Assembly: GCF_003352465.1 (NCBI RefSeq) | Contig: NZ_CP031153.1 | Span: 2,284,465-2,348,464, forward strand | Length of the DNA stretch: 64,000 bases | Direction: 5' to 3' | DNA from: Kordia sp. SMS9 | Lineage (GTDB): Bacteria > Bacteroidota > Bacteroidia > Flavobacteriales > Flavobacteriaceae | Shown: one piece after another, positions 53,981-63,159 of the stretch | Position numbering within the stretch: the stretch's first letter is position 1 | Layout of the letters: each line of letters begins with the position of its first letter | Notes under the pieces: generated by a model | The model's input: the letters and a program-made list of their open reading frames with translations, nothing else | Told to the model about the DNA's origin: nothing | Databases searched by the model: none | Made by a program: the position numbers and the translations under genes

Positions 53981-54235
53981 TTATACTTTTACTGGTTCAG
54001 CAGCAGCAGCATCAGCTACGTCAAAAGCTGCTCCACATGGTTTACCGTCTGAACGCCACCATCCTCGTACAGGGTCATGATTTGGTGGATAACAAGTACC
54101 AGAGCCTGAGCAGCAGGTACCTCCGCTAACTGCAACTGCAGTAGCGTCAGCTTGTTGTGCACTCGTGGTAGTGTTAAAAGACATTAAAGCGATTGAGAAT
54201 ACAAGTGCAGAAGCACTTAAAAGAACTTTTTTCAT
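53981..54235 (-). CDS. Cys-rich secreted peptide, NVEALA-like, first gene of the RND operon
   Basis: 84 residues. Signal peptide (KKVLLSASALVFSIALMSF ... TSA, cleavage near residue 26), then an Ala-rich spacer with VAVSGGTCC and SGSGTCYPPNHDP, RGWWRSDGKPC, and an acidic Ala-rich end (DAAAAEPVKV). Four Cys are present (C-C, C, C). This resembles the secreted peptides that travel with TolB-like lipoproteins in Bacteroidota (NVEALA group), though the NVEAL motif itself is absent. Being first in an operon with a thioredoxin-like protein and a tripartite pump suggests it is the cargo. It could equally be a periplasmic signal or sensor. Confidence 0.65.
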   Translation of the reverse strand: MKKVLLSASALVFSIALMSFNTTTSAQQADATAVAVSGGTCCSGSGTCYPPNHDPVRGWWRSDGKPCGAAFDVADAAAAEPVKV

Positions 54236-54633
54236 AATGTTAAAGGTTTTTGTGGTTATTGATTACAAACATGAAGAATAGTTGCGCGCAGGTGTGTTTT
54301 CTTCATATTTGTCTTATTTAAATGTAGGGCAAATAGAATTATCATCAAAAAATCTTACGATCAAATTTTAAATAACTGACAATTAGTATGTTAAATTAAT
54401 ACTATAAGTAAGGTGAACCCGTAATTTGTTGTAGTTTTATGATGATATTTGTCTATAATAATTCGAATAACCCTCTTTTTGGCGGATTTCCATAATATAT
54501 CCGCGCATTTTCAAAAATGGAAATCGTTGCTTTTTAGGGAGAAGATACTGCTGAAATAGCAATCATTCTAGCAACGATGATATTTAAAAATATAGAGCAT
54601 TTTAAGTGCAACCATTTTGAAGCAATCTACTTT
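54236..54633. other. non-coding stretch upstream of the RND operon
   Basis: About 400 AT-rich bases between two minus-strand genes. It should hold the promoter of the peptide-RND operon (near 54250-54330) and the terminator of the SH3 lipoprotein gene. I could not identify a convincing -7 box or a strong hairpin here. Confidence 0.45.
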
Positions 54634-55887
54634 TTAGCAACCGCAGCCACCAAAAATATTAATAGTTGTGTTCACCTTACCATCTTTAGAAGTCAAATGT
54701 GCCGTTCCTGCATATTGTGTTCCACCACCATCATCTGTTCCGTCTTTTGTTAAGGTAAATTTCAAATCGTAAGCGTCGTTGTAATAGTGTTTGTGAATTT
54801 CGCCAAGTTTGTGATTTGGATTTTCAGGTTTTTTACTGTTTAGCATCACTAGTTTTCCATTGATTTGAATAACGGCTTTGGCTTTTGGTGCATCTTGAAA
54901 CGTACCAAAAACAAGCATCGTGTCGAAGTCTTTAGGATGTGTGCGGAAGGAACAGTTACAGCCATCACTAAATTCGTTTGGCAATCCTTTGAGCGAGTTA
55001 ATCACTTCCATGGGTTTTGCAAAAGCTGTTTTTTGGGCTAAGGGAGTTTCTTCAGTTGTGGCTGCTTTTTCGGTAGGAATTAATTCAGCTTCTTCCCATG
55101 TGCCATTTACCATTTGTGGACGCGCATTGAGTTGCATAAAATGCTCGCTCAATGTTTGCGTACGTGTATATTCTTTTTTTGAAATAAAATCTTTTACGGT
55201 TTCTGTCAACTCCATTTTTGGTTTGGAATCGCCTGCATCTGCATTAAAACTAAAAGTACGTTCTTTTAAAAGCTTTCTTTTTGCATCCATAAGTCGGTAC
55301 GTATGGTAATATCCATATTCGCCAACATCTGTTTTTTCTATTTCTATGATTTGATTGCCTTTTAAATAACTATTTGTTACCGTTTCTGCATCGCCACCTT
55401 CACGTCTAGTAATGCCTAAATCAGTCCATGAGGAAACGTCAAATTTGCCAAAATGGTTAAAGTCAAATTTGTCTTTGGTGATGATGTCATTTCCTTTAGT
55501 GTCGCCTTTTTGGTGAACAGCGCCGCCGTATACCCAACCTACTTTGTTGTCTTTTGTGGTGATTTTTAACCAATAATCGTCATACGCAACACCGCGCAAT
55601 ACAATAATTTCTTTACTGTCCGATTTCGTGCCTGAAAATTCCAAAGCATCTTCCGAAGTATATGTGCCAATTACTTTTCCTTTGGTACTTGCCGCATCGC
55701 GCACGTTTATATTGTCTACCCAAGCATAAAACGTATTGTTTGCTTTTGGAGTTTCCGTAATTTTTTCAGTCTCGTTGGAGGTTGTAGGAGTTGTTTTCGT
55801 TTTTTCTTTGGTGTCGCTTCCGCAAGAAATCATCATCAGTATAGCACAAAGAATACATAGTTTTAAGAGAAGAGAATTGTTTTTCAT
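54634..55887 (-). CDS. lipoprotein with bacterial SH3 domain
   Basis: 417 residues. Lipobox at LMMISCGSD; Thr/Glu/Lys-rich spacer. Residues ~55-130 are an SH3_3 domain (VDNINVRDAASTKGKVIGT, YWLKITTKDNKVGWVYGGAV). The middle has a charged repetitive beta region and the C-terminus a domain with Cys at CNCSFRTHP and GGCGC at the end, the latter with a possible metal- or disulphide-forming cluster. SH3_3 domains often bind cell wall peptides. No neighbour clarifies function. Confidence 0.75.
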   Translation of the reverse strand: MKNNSLLLKLCILCAILMMISCGSDTKEKTKTTPTTSNETEKITETPKANNTFYAWVDNINVRDAASTKGKVIGTYTSEDALEFSGTKSDSKEIIVLRGVAYDDYWLKITTKDNKVGWVYGGAVHQKGDTKGNDIITKDKFDFNHFGKFDVSSWTDLGITRREGGDAETVTNSYLKGNQIIEIEKTDVGEYGYYHTYRLMDAKRKLLKERTFSFNADAGDSKPKMELTETVKDFISKKEYTRTQTLSEHFMQLNARPQMVNGTWEEAELIPTEKAATTEETPLAQKTAFAKPMEVINSLKGLPNEFSDGCNCSFRTHPKDFDTMLVFGTFQDAPKAKAVIQINGKLVMLNSKKPENPNHKLGEIHKHYYNDAYDLKFTLTKDGTDDGGGTQYAGTAHLTSKDGKVNTTINIFGGCGC

Positions 55888-56085
55888 TTACTATTTGATT
55901 CGTTAAAAAATAGGATTTTCAATTTACTAAATATTCAACTTTATTAAGATTAATTGTTTAAAAATGTTTTACATCACAGAAGAAATCATTCACTATATAA
56001 AAATGGCTATTCACTCATCTTTTTTCTTTTTGGATTGCAAATCTGTCAAGTTTGTAAAATATTAAACAATGTAAACTTATATATT

Positions 56086-56601
56086 ATGAATTATTCAAAA
56101 AAAAATCCTGAAACAGTAGCATTTTTAAAGGTAACAGAACCATCTGAAGAGATTAAAAAGCAACTCCACAATGAAGCTTTGTTAGATTTAACAGCAAAGG
56201 AACAAGTAATTCAAACACTTGTGGCAACACATAAAAAAGCAACTCCTTTGGTGTCCAAGACAAAGATAAAATGCACGGGACAATTAGCAGTGGCGTATGC
56301 TTTTGTGTATAATACTTTAAACCTTCAAACGATGAATTTTCCAGGGTATAAGAAGAATTATAGCTTCTCAGGCAAAGGATATGGTGTAGGTGTTGGCGGC
56401 GGTGTTGCTTGGTATACAGGCTCATTTACGCTCACACCCAAACAATTAGTCAAAGCAGGAACTGTTGATTATAGCATTGTAGGAACTGGCATAGGAATAT
56501 TGATTACTTTTTCGAAAAACGGCAAAGTTATAGGAACTGTGGCAGCAGCAGGAATAACAGTGGGTTCAGGAGGATTTTTAGGGAAAGGAAAATTCTATTA
56601 A
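56086..56601 (+). CDS. glycine-rich beta protein of unknown function
   Basis: 171 residues from ATG 56086 (the frame is open further upstream but lacks a credible start). N-terminal ~75 residues are helical and charged; the rest is Gly-rich strands (SGKGYGVGVGGGVAWYTG, VGTGIGILITF, AAAGITVGSGGFLGKGKFY) that could form a small closed barrel. It slightly recalls the Rhodococcus VapA-type barrel, but that is a weak resemblance. No signal peptide. Downstream on the same strand are another unknown gene and a TPR kinase/LytTR system. Confidence 0.6.
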   Translation: MNYSKKNPETVAFLKVTEPSEEIKKQLHNEALLDLTAKEQVIQTLVATHKKATPLVSKTKIKCTGQLAVAYAFVYNTLNLQTMNFPGYKKNYSFSGKGYGVGVGGGVAWYTGSFTLTPKQLVKAGTVDYSIVGTGIGILITFSKNGKVIGTVAAAGITVGSGGFLGKGKFY

Positions 56602-56636
56602 TCTGTTTCTTACTATTTAGAAAATAGCTATCAAGT

Positions 56637-56666
56637 AAAATCTACTGGTAAAAAGGTAGATTTTTA
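56637..56666 (+). terminator. intrinsic terminator after the glycine-rich gene
   Basis: 9-bp stem AAAATCTAC / GTAGATTTT with a 10-base loop and T-rich tail, 36 bases after the stop. Confidence 0.7.
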
Positions 56667-56822
56667 CTTTCCCCAAAAACCATACACTTTGCTTTTAGAA
56701 TAGCTATGAAGAATTAAACGAATAATAATCAATAGCTTATCTTAATTTTTGCTAAATTGAAAACATTGAAAATTCATTTCATATATCGCAAATAATTAGG
56801 GTGTATTTTAAACTAACAAATT

Positions 56823-57422
56823 ATGTTAATCACATCGTCAACCAATACCACAAAAAAAATATCTTTTACTGTTCAAACAAAATTGCTTTTAGAAGCTATT
56901 AAATACACGGATATTGCATTAGGAACTTCCGCTAAACCCATACCAATAGATAGTTTTGTATCTATAAATGACTCAGAATTACATGAGTTTTTGAGTGGAG
57001 AAACCATTGCTTTTCAATTGGCTCCGAATAACGATTCAGAAGATTTAGAGTTAGAATTAGTCGCTTGTAATATTCACAATGTAGGTCAAGATTTTAACAA
57101 TAAATTTGTCACAGTTCCGCATCCATGGAAAAATATTTTGGATGTTGATAAAGAATCTATTTTAGAACTTCCCGATGGTTCGCTAAGTATAAAACCCGAA
57201 AATGGAATTTGTTCTATTGAAGTTTCGAAAGGTTTGGACGATAAAAAGTTAGAAGCATATTTGTCATATAAAGTTATTTTTAAAACAACAATTTCAATTA
57301 AGAACAGAAGTGGAAAAGAGATGTTGCGAACTTTTTATTTTGTAATAGATCCATTAATTAAAGTGACTTCGGGCGGAAAACGTGGAGGTTTTGGTATTCC
57401 TCCAGTTACTAAATATAAATAG
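56823..57422 (+). CDS. soluble protein of unknown function preceding a sensor kinase
   Basis: 199 residues without signal peptide, beta-rich (KISFTVQTKLLLEAIKYTDI, LELELVACNIHNVGQDFNN, LEAYLSYKVIFKTTISIKNR, MLRTFYFVIDPLIKVTSGGK), ending in a flexible Gly/Pro tail (GGKRGGFGIPPVTKYK). I do not recognise the family. It ends 6 bases before the histidine kinase start, so it is co-transcribed with that system and may be involved in its signal or output. Confidence 0.65.
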   Translation: MLITSSTNTTKKISFTVQTKLLLEAIKYTDIALGTSAKPIPIDSFVSINDSELHEFLSGETIAFQLAPNNDSEDLELELVACNIHNVGQDFNNKFVTVPHPWKNILDVDKESILELPDGSLSIKPENGICSIEVSKGLDDKKLEAYLSYKVIFKTTISIKNRSGKEMLRTFYFVIDPLIKVTSGGKRGGFGIPPVTKYK

Positions 57423-57428
57423 GAATCT

Positions 57429-59216
57429 ATGATTTTTCTCCAACGCACGCTCTTTTTTATCATTTTCTTATTTGGAAATAGTATCTGCTTGTCTCAAAAT
57501 GCACAAAAAGTAGCAGATTTGATTGCGGATTTGGAAACGAAAAATTTGTCTAAAAAAGAGCGTGTACAGTTATTGGCTAGCATTGCATACAATCATCCCG
57601 AATTAGATCAGGCGATTTACTACGCAAAACAATCCTTAACAATTGCCAAAGAAATGAATGATTTGGTGTTGCAAGCAGAAGCATGGGAAGAAATTGGCGC
57701 GATTGAACAACGTTTGGGAAATAAAAATAATGCCTTAGAAAGTGCATTCAAGGCATTACAATTGTATGATTCTTTAAATTTAAAAGAAAAGCAAGCCGCT
57801 TCGTACGTGCAAATAGCCACACATCATATTTTAGAAACAGAGTATGATGTAGGAATTGATTATTTGAAAAAATCTCAAAAAATATATGAAGAAGTTGAAG
57901 ATGATATAAATTTAACAAAGACGTTGATCAATTTAGGAGAAGCCTATTATTATTCAAACCAGCTTAACAACGCAGAAGAAACCAATACAAAAGCACTAGC
58001 ATTAAGTACGTCACTCAAAGATAAATCGATCAGTGGATACGCTATCGGGAACATGGGAATGGTATATCGTGCACAAAATAGGTTATTACAAGCAAAACGC
58101 AATTTAGAAGAAGCTATTAACATTCTAAAACCTTTAGGAGATGCATATTCCGTATCAATATACATATCAGAATTAGGAAAAGTCTTTGAAAAAGAAGGCA
58201 ATATTGCTTTGGCAGAAACACAATTTTTGTCTGCTTTTACCATGGTAGAAGAAGCTGGTTTAAAAGAACAAATTCGCGATTTTAGCAGTTTGCTTACCAA
58301 TTTTTATGAAACACAAAACGATTATAAAAAAGCATTTGAATTTCAAAAAATATATCAACAATACCAAGATAGTTTGGTCAATAGAGAAAACATTCAAAAA
58401 AATGAACAAATCAAAGCTGATTATGAAGTTTCAAAGCGAGAGTCAGAAATTACACTTCTCAATATACTTAACTCCAATCAAAAAAAGTGGGTTTTAGGCT
58501 TGGTTGTTGGACTTTTCATATTGATTGCATTTGCGTATTTACTGTATCGTGTCAATCAAAAAGTAAAGAAAACAAACGAAATACTATCCGATCAAAAAGA
58601 ATTGATTAGCAAGCGCGAACAGGAAAAAGCCTTATTGTTGCAAGAATTAAATCATCGCGTAAAAAACAATTTGCAAATGGTGGCAAGTCTGCTCAGTTTA
58701 CAAAGTAGAGAATTGACAAATCACCCAGCGCAAGAAGCGATTTTGTCAGGAAAACACAGAGTAGAAGCCTTGTCATTAGTACATCGGAAATTGTACCAAG
58801 AAGGCGTAGATACCAAAATTCCACTCAAAGATTACATTCAAGAATTGGTATTGGGATTATTTGAAGGCTACAATGCAAAATTTGCTCCGAGTTTTTCTAT
58901 TGCGGATATTAGTATTGGGATTGATGTGGCAATTCCGCTGGCATTAATCATCAACGAAATGGTCATTAACTCGCTTAAATATGCGTATGATGGAATTGAA
59001 GAACCTTTATTGAAAATCGTCATCATGCAAGAAACGACAGAAGATTTACACCTTCAAGTCATTGATAATGGTGTCGGATTTACAAATGCAGACAATGAAA
59101 AAACAAATTCCTTTGGCTTAAAATTGATTAGTTCGCTCATCGAACAATTGGAAGGCACCATGGAGCAAATCAACACGAAAGGAACACATTGGGAACTAAA
59201 AATTAAACTTTCGTAA
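57429..59216 (+). CDS. TPR sensor histidine kinase (HisKA_2 type)
   Basis: 595 residues. Signal peptide (FIIFLFGNSICLSQ), a periplasmic TPR superhelix (about 35-320, repeats such as AEAWEEIGAIEQRLGNKNNA and LGEAYYYSNQLNNAEETNTK), one membrane helix (WVLGLVVGLFILIAFAYLLY, ~355), then HisKA_2 with His409 in ELNHRVKNNLQMV and an HATPase domain (VINSLKYAYDG, DNGVGF, FGLKLISSL). HisKA_2 kinases phosphorylate response regulators. The LytTR regulator starts 23 bases downstream. Confidence 0.92.
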   Translation: MIFLQRTLFFIIFLFGNSICLSQNAQKVADLIADLETKNLSKKERVQLLASIAYNHPELDQAIYYAKQSLTIAKEMNDLVLQAEAWEEIGAIEQRLGNKNNALESAFKALQLYDSLNLKEKQAASYVQIATHHILETEYDVGIDYLKKSQKIYEEVEDDINLTKTLINLGEAYYYSNQLNNAEETNTKALALSTSLKDKSISGYAIGNMGMVYRAQNRLLQAKRNLEEAINILKPLGDAYSVSIYISELGKVFEKEGNIALAETQFLSAFTMVEEAGLKEQIRDFSSLLTNFYETQNDYKKAFEFQKIYQQYQDSLVNRENIQKNEQIKADYEVSKRESEITLLNILNSNQKKWVLGLVVGLFILIAFAYLLYRVNQKVKKTNEILSDQKELISKREQEKALLLQELNHRVKNNLQMVASLLSLQSRELTNHPAQEAILSGKHRVEALSLVHRKLYQEGVDTKIPLKDYIQELVLGLFEGYNAKFAPSFSIADISIGIDVAIPLALIINEMVINSLKYAYDGIEEPLLKIVIMQETTEDLHLQVIDNGVGFTNADNEKTNSFGLKLISSLIEQLEGTMEQINTKGTHWELKIKLS

Positions 59217-59239
59217 CTATAACAATTTAGAAAAAAGAT

Positions 59240-59998
59240 ATGACAACCACCATAAAAGTTTTAATTGTTGAAGATGAAATCATCTTGGCACACGATATTC
59301 GTCATCGGTTGCGAGATATGAACTATGAAGTTGTCGGAATTGCACCTTCGGTTGCAAAAGCAGTTACGATTTTAGAAGCAGAAACCGTTGATATTGTCAT
59401 GATTGATATTATCTTAAAAGGCGATAAAGATGGCATTGAATTGGCTGAAATTATCAACGAAGCATATCAAATTCCGTTTATCTTTCTAACGTCTCATGCA
59501 GATGCTTCCTTAATTGAACGCGCCAAAAAAGTACGTCCGTATGCGTATATTTTAAAACCCTTTAACGATCGACAAGTAAAGATTGCTATTGAATTGGCGT
59601 TGATAAACTTTTCCAATCAAACACCAGGGAAAGATGTGTTTGAAGACAAGGAAACTATTTTAGAAGAATCGCAGGTATTGCAAATAAAAGACAGCTTATT
59701 CCTCAAAAAAAACCAACACTTTGTGCGTGTTCCGCTTACAGATATTCTATTCATAGAAGCTGACAATAACTACTGTACTGTACACACAAAATCTGAACGC
59801 TTTGTGTATGCCATGGTGATGAAAAAAATTGAACAGCAATTGCCAACTAGCAATTTCATGAGAACACATCGCAGTTATATTGTCAATATCTATCAAGTAA
59901 GTGGTTTTGAAGGAAACTTGTTATTTGTAGGAATGCATAAAATTCCTGTGAGCAAATCGCAAAAAGAACAAGTGTTCAAGCGTTTCAAAACGATTTAG
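59240..59998 (+). CDS. LytTR-family response regulator paired with the TPR kinase
   Basis: 252 residues. Receiver domain with acidic pocket VEDE, phospho-acceptor Asp56 (VDIVMIDIILKGDKDG), Thr83-Ser84 region (IFLTSH) and Lys106-like ILKPFN; LytTR DNA-binding domain from ~150 (ILFIEADNNYCTVHT, FMRTHRSYIVNIYQVSGF). Domain layout and spacing match the orphan LytTR protein at 14174, but the acidic pocket is canonical here. Targets unknown. Confidence 0.93.
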   Translation: MTTTIKVLIVEDEIILAHDIRHRLRDMNYEVVGIAPSVAKAVTILEAETVDIVMIDIILKGDKDGIELAEIINEAYQIPFIFLTSHADASLIERAKKVRPYAYILKPFNDRQVKIAIELALINFSNQTPGKDVFEDKETILEESQVLQIKDSLFLKKNQHFVRVPLTDILFIEADNNYCTVHTKSERFVYAMVMKKIEQQLPTSNFMRTHRSYIVNIYQVSGFEGNLLFVGMHKIPVSKSQKEQVFKRFKTI

Positions 59999-60009
59999 AA
60001 TAAGATGTA

Positions 60010-60120
60010 CTACCTAAACAAAGAATCCATACTGGACTCGTTGGTCACAAATTCAAAAGTCGCCAAAAGGAGCACAAGGATTGCAATAAAGTAGCAAAGG
60101 TGTTTTGAGGAAAGTTTCAT
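60010..60120 (-). CDS. possible 36-residue membrane micropeptide
   Basis: Reads MKLSSKHLCYFIAILVLLLA then TFEFVTNESSMDSLFR, stop at 60010. A single membrane helix with a basic start and acidic end. It starts 11 bases after the stop of the lipoprotein gene on the same strand, so it could be its partner. Chance occurrence cannot be excluded. Confidence 0.35.
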   Translation of the reverse strand: MKLSSKHLCYFIAILVLLLATFEFVTNESSMDSLFR

Positions 60121-60131
60121 CTATAAAAAAG

Positions 60132-60734
60132 CTATTCCACCCGATTTGCATACGTTTCCAACGCTTTTCTAAGGATCTTTCCAGCTTCTTTGGTCGGTTC
60201 CCATGAAAAATCAATGTCACGAACTTTACAAAAACGTTCAAAATTTCCATACAAAACATCGTTGGCTCTTTGATCAAACTTTTCATTAGGGGCAAAATCA
60301 AAACTTTGCTTTAAAATCTTCCCATCTTTCAGATAATACGTAGTTTCATAATTTTGTGGTTTTCTCTTCAAAGCTACATCAATATAATTGGTGCTTTCTT
60401 CAATAACCACCACAATACTATCGTTTTCAGAAACTACTTTTTTAATTTTTGTTACCGAACTCATTTCTTTTGCCCAATCTTGATTTGCTAAAAGTTGTTC
60501 TTGACTTTTGACTTCTGCAAAATCATTTTTAAACAATTCCTGATACGTTGGTGTTGTTAATTCGCGCAATTTTTCAGTATCAAAACTATTTCTAGCGGTT
60601 ACAAAAGATGTCACCATGGCAACACTTTCACCACTTTTTGAATTCGATTTGCTGTTTGTATTTGATTTCTTTTCTGAGCAAGAAATCATTGCAAAAACAC
60701 TAAACACGACGATGAAAATAGACTTGAACTTCAT
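60132..60734 (-). CDS. lipoprotein of unknown function
   Basis: 200 residues. Lipobox at VFAMISCSEK, then a Ser/Asn/Lys linker. The mature part, SVAMVTSFVTARNSFDTEKLREL to SVTKIKKVVSENDSIVVVIEE and NYETTYYLKDGKILKQ, has the helix-then-strands layout of an NTF2-like fold. No catalytic motif was found. Confidence 0.7.
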   Translation of the reverse strand: MKFKSIFIVVFSVFAMISCSEKKSNTNSKSNSKSGESVAMVTSFVTARNSFDTEKLRELTTPTYQELFKNDFAEVKSQEQLLANQDWAKEMSSVTKIKKVVSENDSIVVVIEESTNYIDVALKRKPQNYETTYYLKDGKILKQSFDFAPNEKFDQRANDVLYGNFERFCKVRDIDFSWEPTKEAGKILRKALETYANRVE

Positions 60735-60854
60735 AAATTAATTTTTAAAAATATGCGGTTTCTAAAGTAGAAAACTTTACAAACCTATGCTATAAAAAAG
60801 TGAACTATTTTTAGGATTTTATAGATTTTCCTATGAGAATAAAAAGAGTAATTG

Positions 60855-61634
60855 TCAGTTAGCGAGAATGTCTTTTTCTTGAATAAATTCTGCCACATCT
60901 TTCGCCCAAATTTGATATGCCAATTCTGACGGATGCACGCCATCGCTGAAAAAATCTTCGGGTGACGCATCTAAGTTCATACGATTGATCAACTCTTCAT
61001 ATTTCAATTCTTTAGCATTGTAGAAAACATTGTCATAATCTTTCACCACTTTTTCAAGTTCTTCTCCAAGCAGAATCACCAAATTTCCAATAACAAACTT
61101 AAACGTGCCTGTAAACGCTGTAAACTCCTTAATTGGTGGCATGTTGGTAAACACAATCGGCGTTTTTGGATAACTCTCACGAATTGTATCAATCAAGGCG
61201 CGGACATCTTTGTTCCATCTTTTTGGAGTACTTAGTTTAAAACTATCATTTCCGCCAAGTCCAATCACAATCAAATCAGCAGTTTGTTCCGTTATTTCTG
61301 GAATGATCTTTTGATGGACACATTTCGCCGTATAGCCACTTTTTGCATATACTTTCCATGAAACATTGGCTGAAATTTGTGCCGTCAATTCTTTGGCGAG
61401 CGTTCCTGTAAATCCAGATTCATGTGTAGATGCGCCAACTCCAGCAATGGTACTTTCGCCAATGGCAAGCATTTGAAACGATTGATCGCTTTCGGTGGTA
61501 GACATTCCTTCTACATCGGTAGCTTCTGGCAAATCGGGAATGGTTCTCCGAATTTTTTGTCCTTGAAAATACAAAATGGGCAACAACGGAACGGAAACAA
61601 TCGCGCCAAGCGTATATTTAATATTCATAATCAT
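60855..61634 (-). CDS. SGNH/GDSL-family hydrolase
   Basis: 259 residues. SGNH blocks: LAIGESTIAGVGA (Ser in GES, block I), LGGNDSF (Gly-Gly-Asn, block III) and DGVHPSELAYQ (Asp-x-x-His, block V). An N-terminal hydrophobic segment (LGAIVSVPLLPILYFQG) may anchor it to the inner membrane. Family members are lipases, acetyl esterases or thioesterases such as TesA. It lies divergent to the photolyase operon. The start may be either of two Met codons 6 bases apart. Confidence 0.85.
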   Translation of the reverse strand: MIMNIKYTLGAIVSVPLLPILYFQGQKIRRTIPDLPEATDVEGMSTTESDQSFQMLAIGESTIAGVGASTHESGFTGTLAKELTAQISANVSWKVYAKSGYTAKCVHQKIIPEITEQTADLIVIGLGGNDSFKLSTPKRWNKDVRALIDTIRESYPKTPIVFTNMPPIKEFTAFTGTFKFVIGNLVILLGEELEKVVKDYDNVFYNAKELKYEELINRMNLDASPEDFFSDGVHPSELAYQIWAKDVAEFIQEKDILAN

Positions 61635-61679
61635 TTCAAATTAGCGTTTAAATATACAATTTTGAAGCTTATAATTAAT

Positions 61680-61713
61680 TTTGTTTAATCATTTTGTATC
61701 TTTGTTAAACAAA
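61680..61713 (+). promoter_or_regulatory. -7 box TATCTTTG flanked by a 9-bp inverted repeat, candidate photolyase-operon operator
   Basis: TTTGTTTAA (61680-61688) and TTAAACAAA (61705-61713) are perfect inverse copies with 16 bases between, and TATCTTTG (61697-61704) fits TAnnTTTG and abuts the right arm. The start codon of the first gene is 9 bases beyond the right arm, so a repressor bound here would block transcription. Confidence 0.6.
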
Positions 61714-61721
61714 AATACCTC

Positions 61722-61868
61722 ATGAAGAAAACACACTTACCTACAAAAGTCTGCAAAGTATGCGAAAAATCTTTTACTTGGCGTAAAAAGTGGGAACGTG
61801 TGTGGGACGAAGTTCAATACTGTAGCGAACGTTGTCGAAGAAATAAAAATAAGAAGCAAAATGACTAA
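61722..61868 (+). CDS. DUF2256 domain protein
   Basis: 48 residues, too short for most automated calls. CKVC (11-14), [22 protein letters not shown] contains the second Cys pair (33 and 37), forming a compact four-Cys zinc knuckle characteristic of DUF2256. This family sits next to cryptochrome/photolyase genes in many bacteria. It overlaps the cryptochrome start by 8 bases, so it is translationally coupled to it. It may bind nucleic acid or partner the photolyase. Confidence 0.85.
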   Translation: MKKTHLPTKVCKVCEKSFTWRKKWERVWDEVQYCSERCRRNKNKKQND

Positions 61869-63159
61869 AACAGGATTGGTTTGGTTTCGAAATGATTTGC
61901 GTATACACGATCAAATTTCGTTGGTAAAGGCGGCAAAAGAAAACAGTTTTGTCATGGCTGTGTATTGTTTTGATCCGCGACATTTTGAAAAAGACCGTTT
62001 CGGATTTGTCAAAACAGGAAACTATCGCGCACAATTTTTAATAGAAACGGTAAACGATTTGCAAGATCTGTTGAACGCGTTGAACATTCCGTTATTTGTT
62101 CATATAGAAAAGCCTGAAAAAACAATTGCTGACTATGTAAAGATTCACAAAGTAACTTCTGTATATTCACAAAAAGAATGGACATCCGAAGAAGTAAGGG
62201 TTGCCGAAAACGTACAAAAAGAACTTCCTAGCGAAGTACATTGGGTAGAAAGTTACGATCAGTTTTTGTATCATCCTGAGGACATTCCGATGGCAATCGA
62301 CAACATTCCACAAGTATTCACGGCATTTCGAAAAAAGTGTGAAAAATATGCCAGCATTCGCAAATTGGAAACGATTGCAAAAATGCCAGAAAAAAACCGC
62401 ATTCCGCATCTGACGAAAGTCCCAACATTACAAGATTTAGGATTGTCAAGTTTTGAACAAGATGCAAGAACCGCATTTCCGTTTACAGGTGGCGAAACCG
62501 CAGGATTACAACGTTTGCAAGACTATGCTTGGAACACGAAAAAATTATCTTATTACAAAAAAACACGCAACGGATTGGTAGGAACGGATTACAGTTCTAA
62601 ATTTTCAGCATGGTTGGCGAATGGAAGTTTATCGCCGCGAAAAATTTACCATGAAGTTAAAAAATACGAATCCGAAATTATCAAAAATCAATCTACCTAT
62701 TGGATGATTTTTGAATTGATTTGGCGCGATTTTTTCAAATACATTTCCCTAAAACACGGAAGTAATATCTTTAAACTAGAAGGTATTTTGCAGCAACCGT
62801 ACGAATGGAGTCAAGATGCGCGATTCATTCAACAATGGATTGATGGCGAAACGGCCGAACCTTTTGTCAATGCAAACATGCTCGAACTCAAACATACAGG
62901 TTGGATGAGCAATCGCGGACGGCAAAATGTAGCTTCGTATTTTGCCAGAACCTTGCAACTCGATTGGCGTATTGGCGCCGCGTATTTTGAATCGTTATTG
63001 CTTGATTATGATGTGCATAGCAATTATGGAAATTGGCTCTATGTTTCAGGCGTTGGAAACGATCCGCGCAATCGAACCTTTAATGTGCAATTGCAAGCCG
63101 AACGCTACGATGGCAATAACAAATTTCAAAATCTCTGGTTACAAACAAGTTTATTTTAA
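61861..63159 (+). CDS. cryptochrome DASH
   Basis: 432 residues from ATG 61861, the first Met followed by a canonical photolyase start ([18 protein letters not shown]). Rossmann-like antenna domain (residues 1-130), then the FAD-binding domain ([97 protein letters not shown]). CRY-DASH proteins repair cyclobutane dimers in single-stranded DNA and may sense blue light. The C-terminal extension of plant homologues is absent. Confidence 0.92.
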   Translation: MTKTGLVWFRNDLRIHDQISLVKAAKENSFVMAVYCFDPRHFEKDRFGFVKTGNYRAQFLIETVNDLQDLLNALNIPLFVHIEKPEKTIADYVKIHKVTSVYSQKEWTSEEVRVAENVQKELPSEVHWVESYDQFLYHPEDIPMAIDNIPQVFTAFRKKCEKYASIRKLETIAKMPEKNRIPHLTKVPTLQDLGLSSFEQDARTAFPFTGGETAGLQRLQDYAWNTKKLSYYKKTRNGLVGTDYSSKFSAWLANGSLSPRKIYHEVKKYESEIIKNQSTYWMIFELIWRDFFKYISLKHGSNIFKLEGILQQPYEWSQDARFIQQWIDGETAEPFVNANMLELKHTGWMSNRGRQNVASYFARTLQLDWRIGAAYFESLLLDYDVHSNYGNWLYVSGVGNDPRNRTFNVQLQAERYDGNNKFQNLWLQTSLF

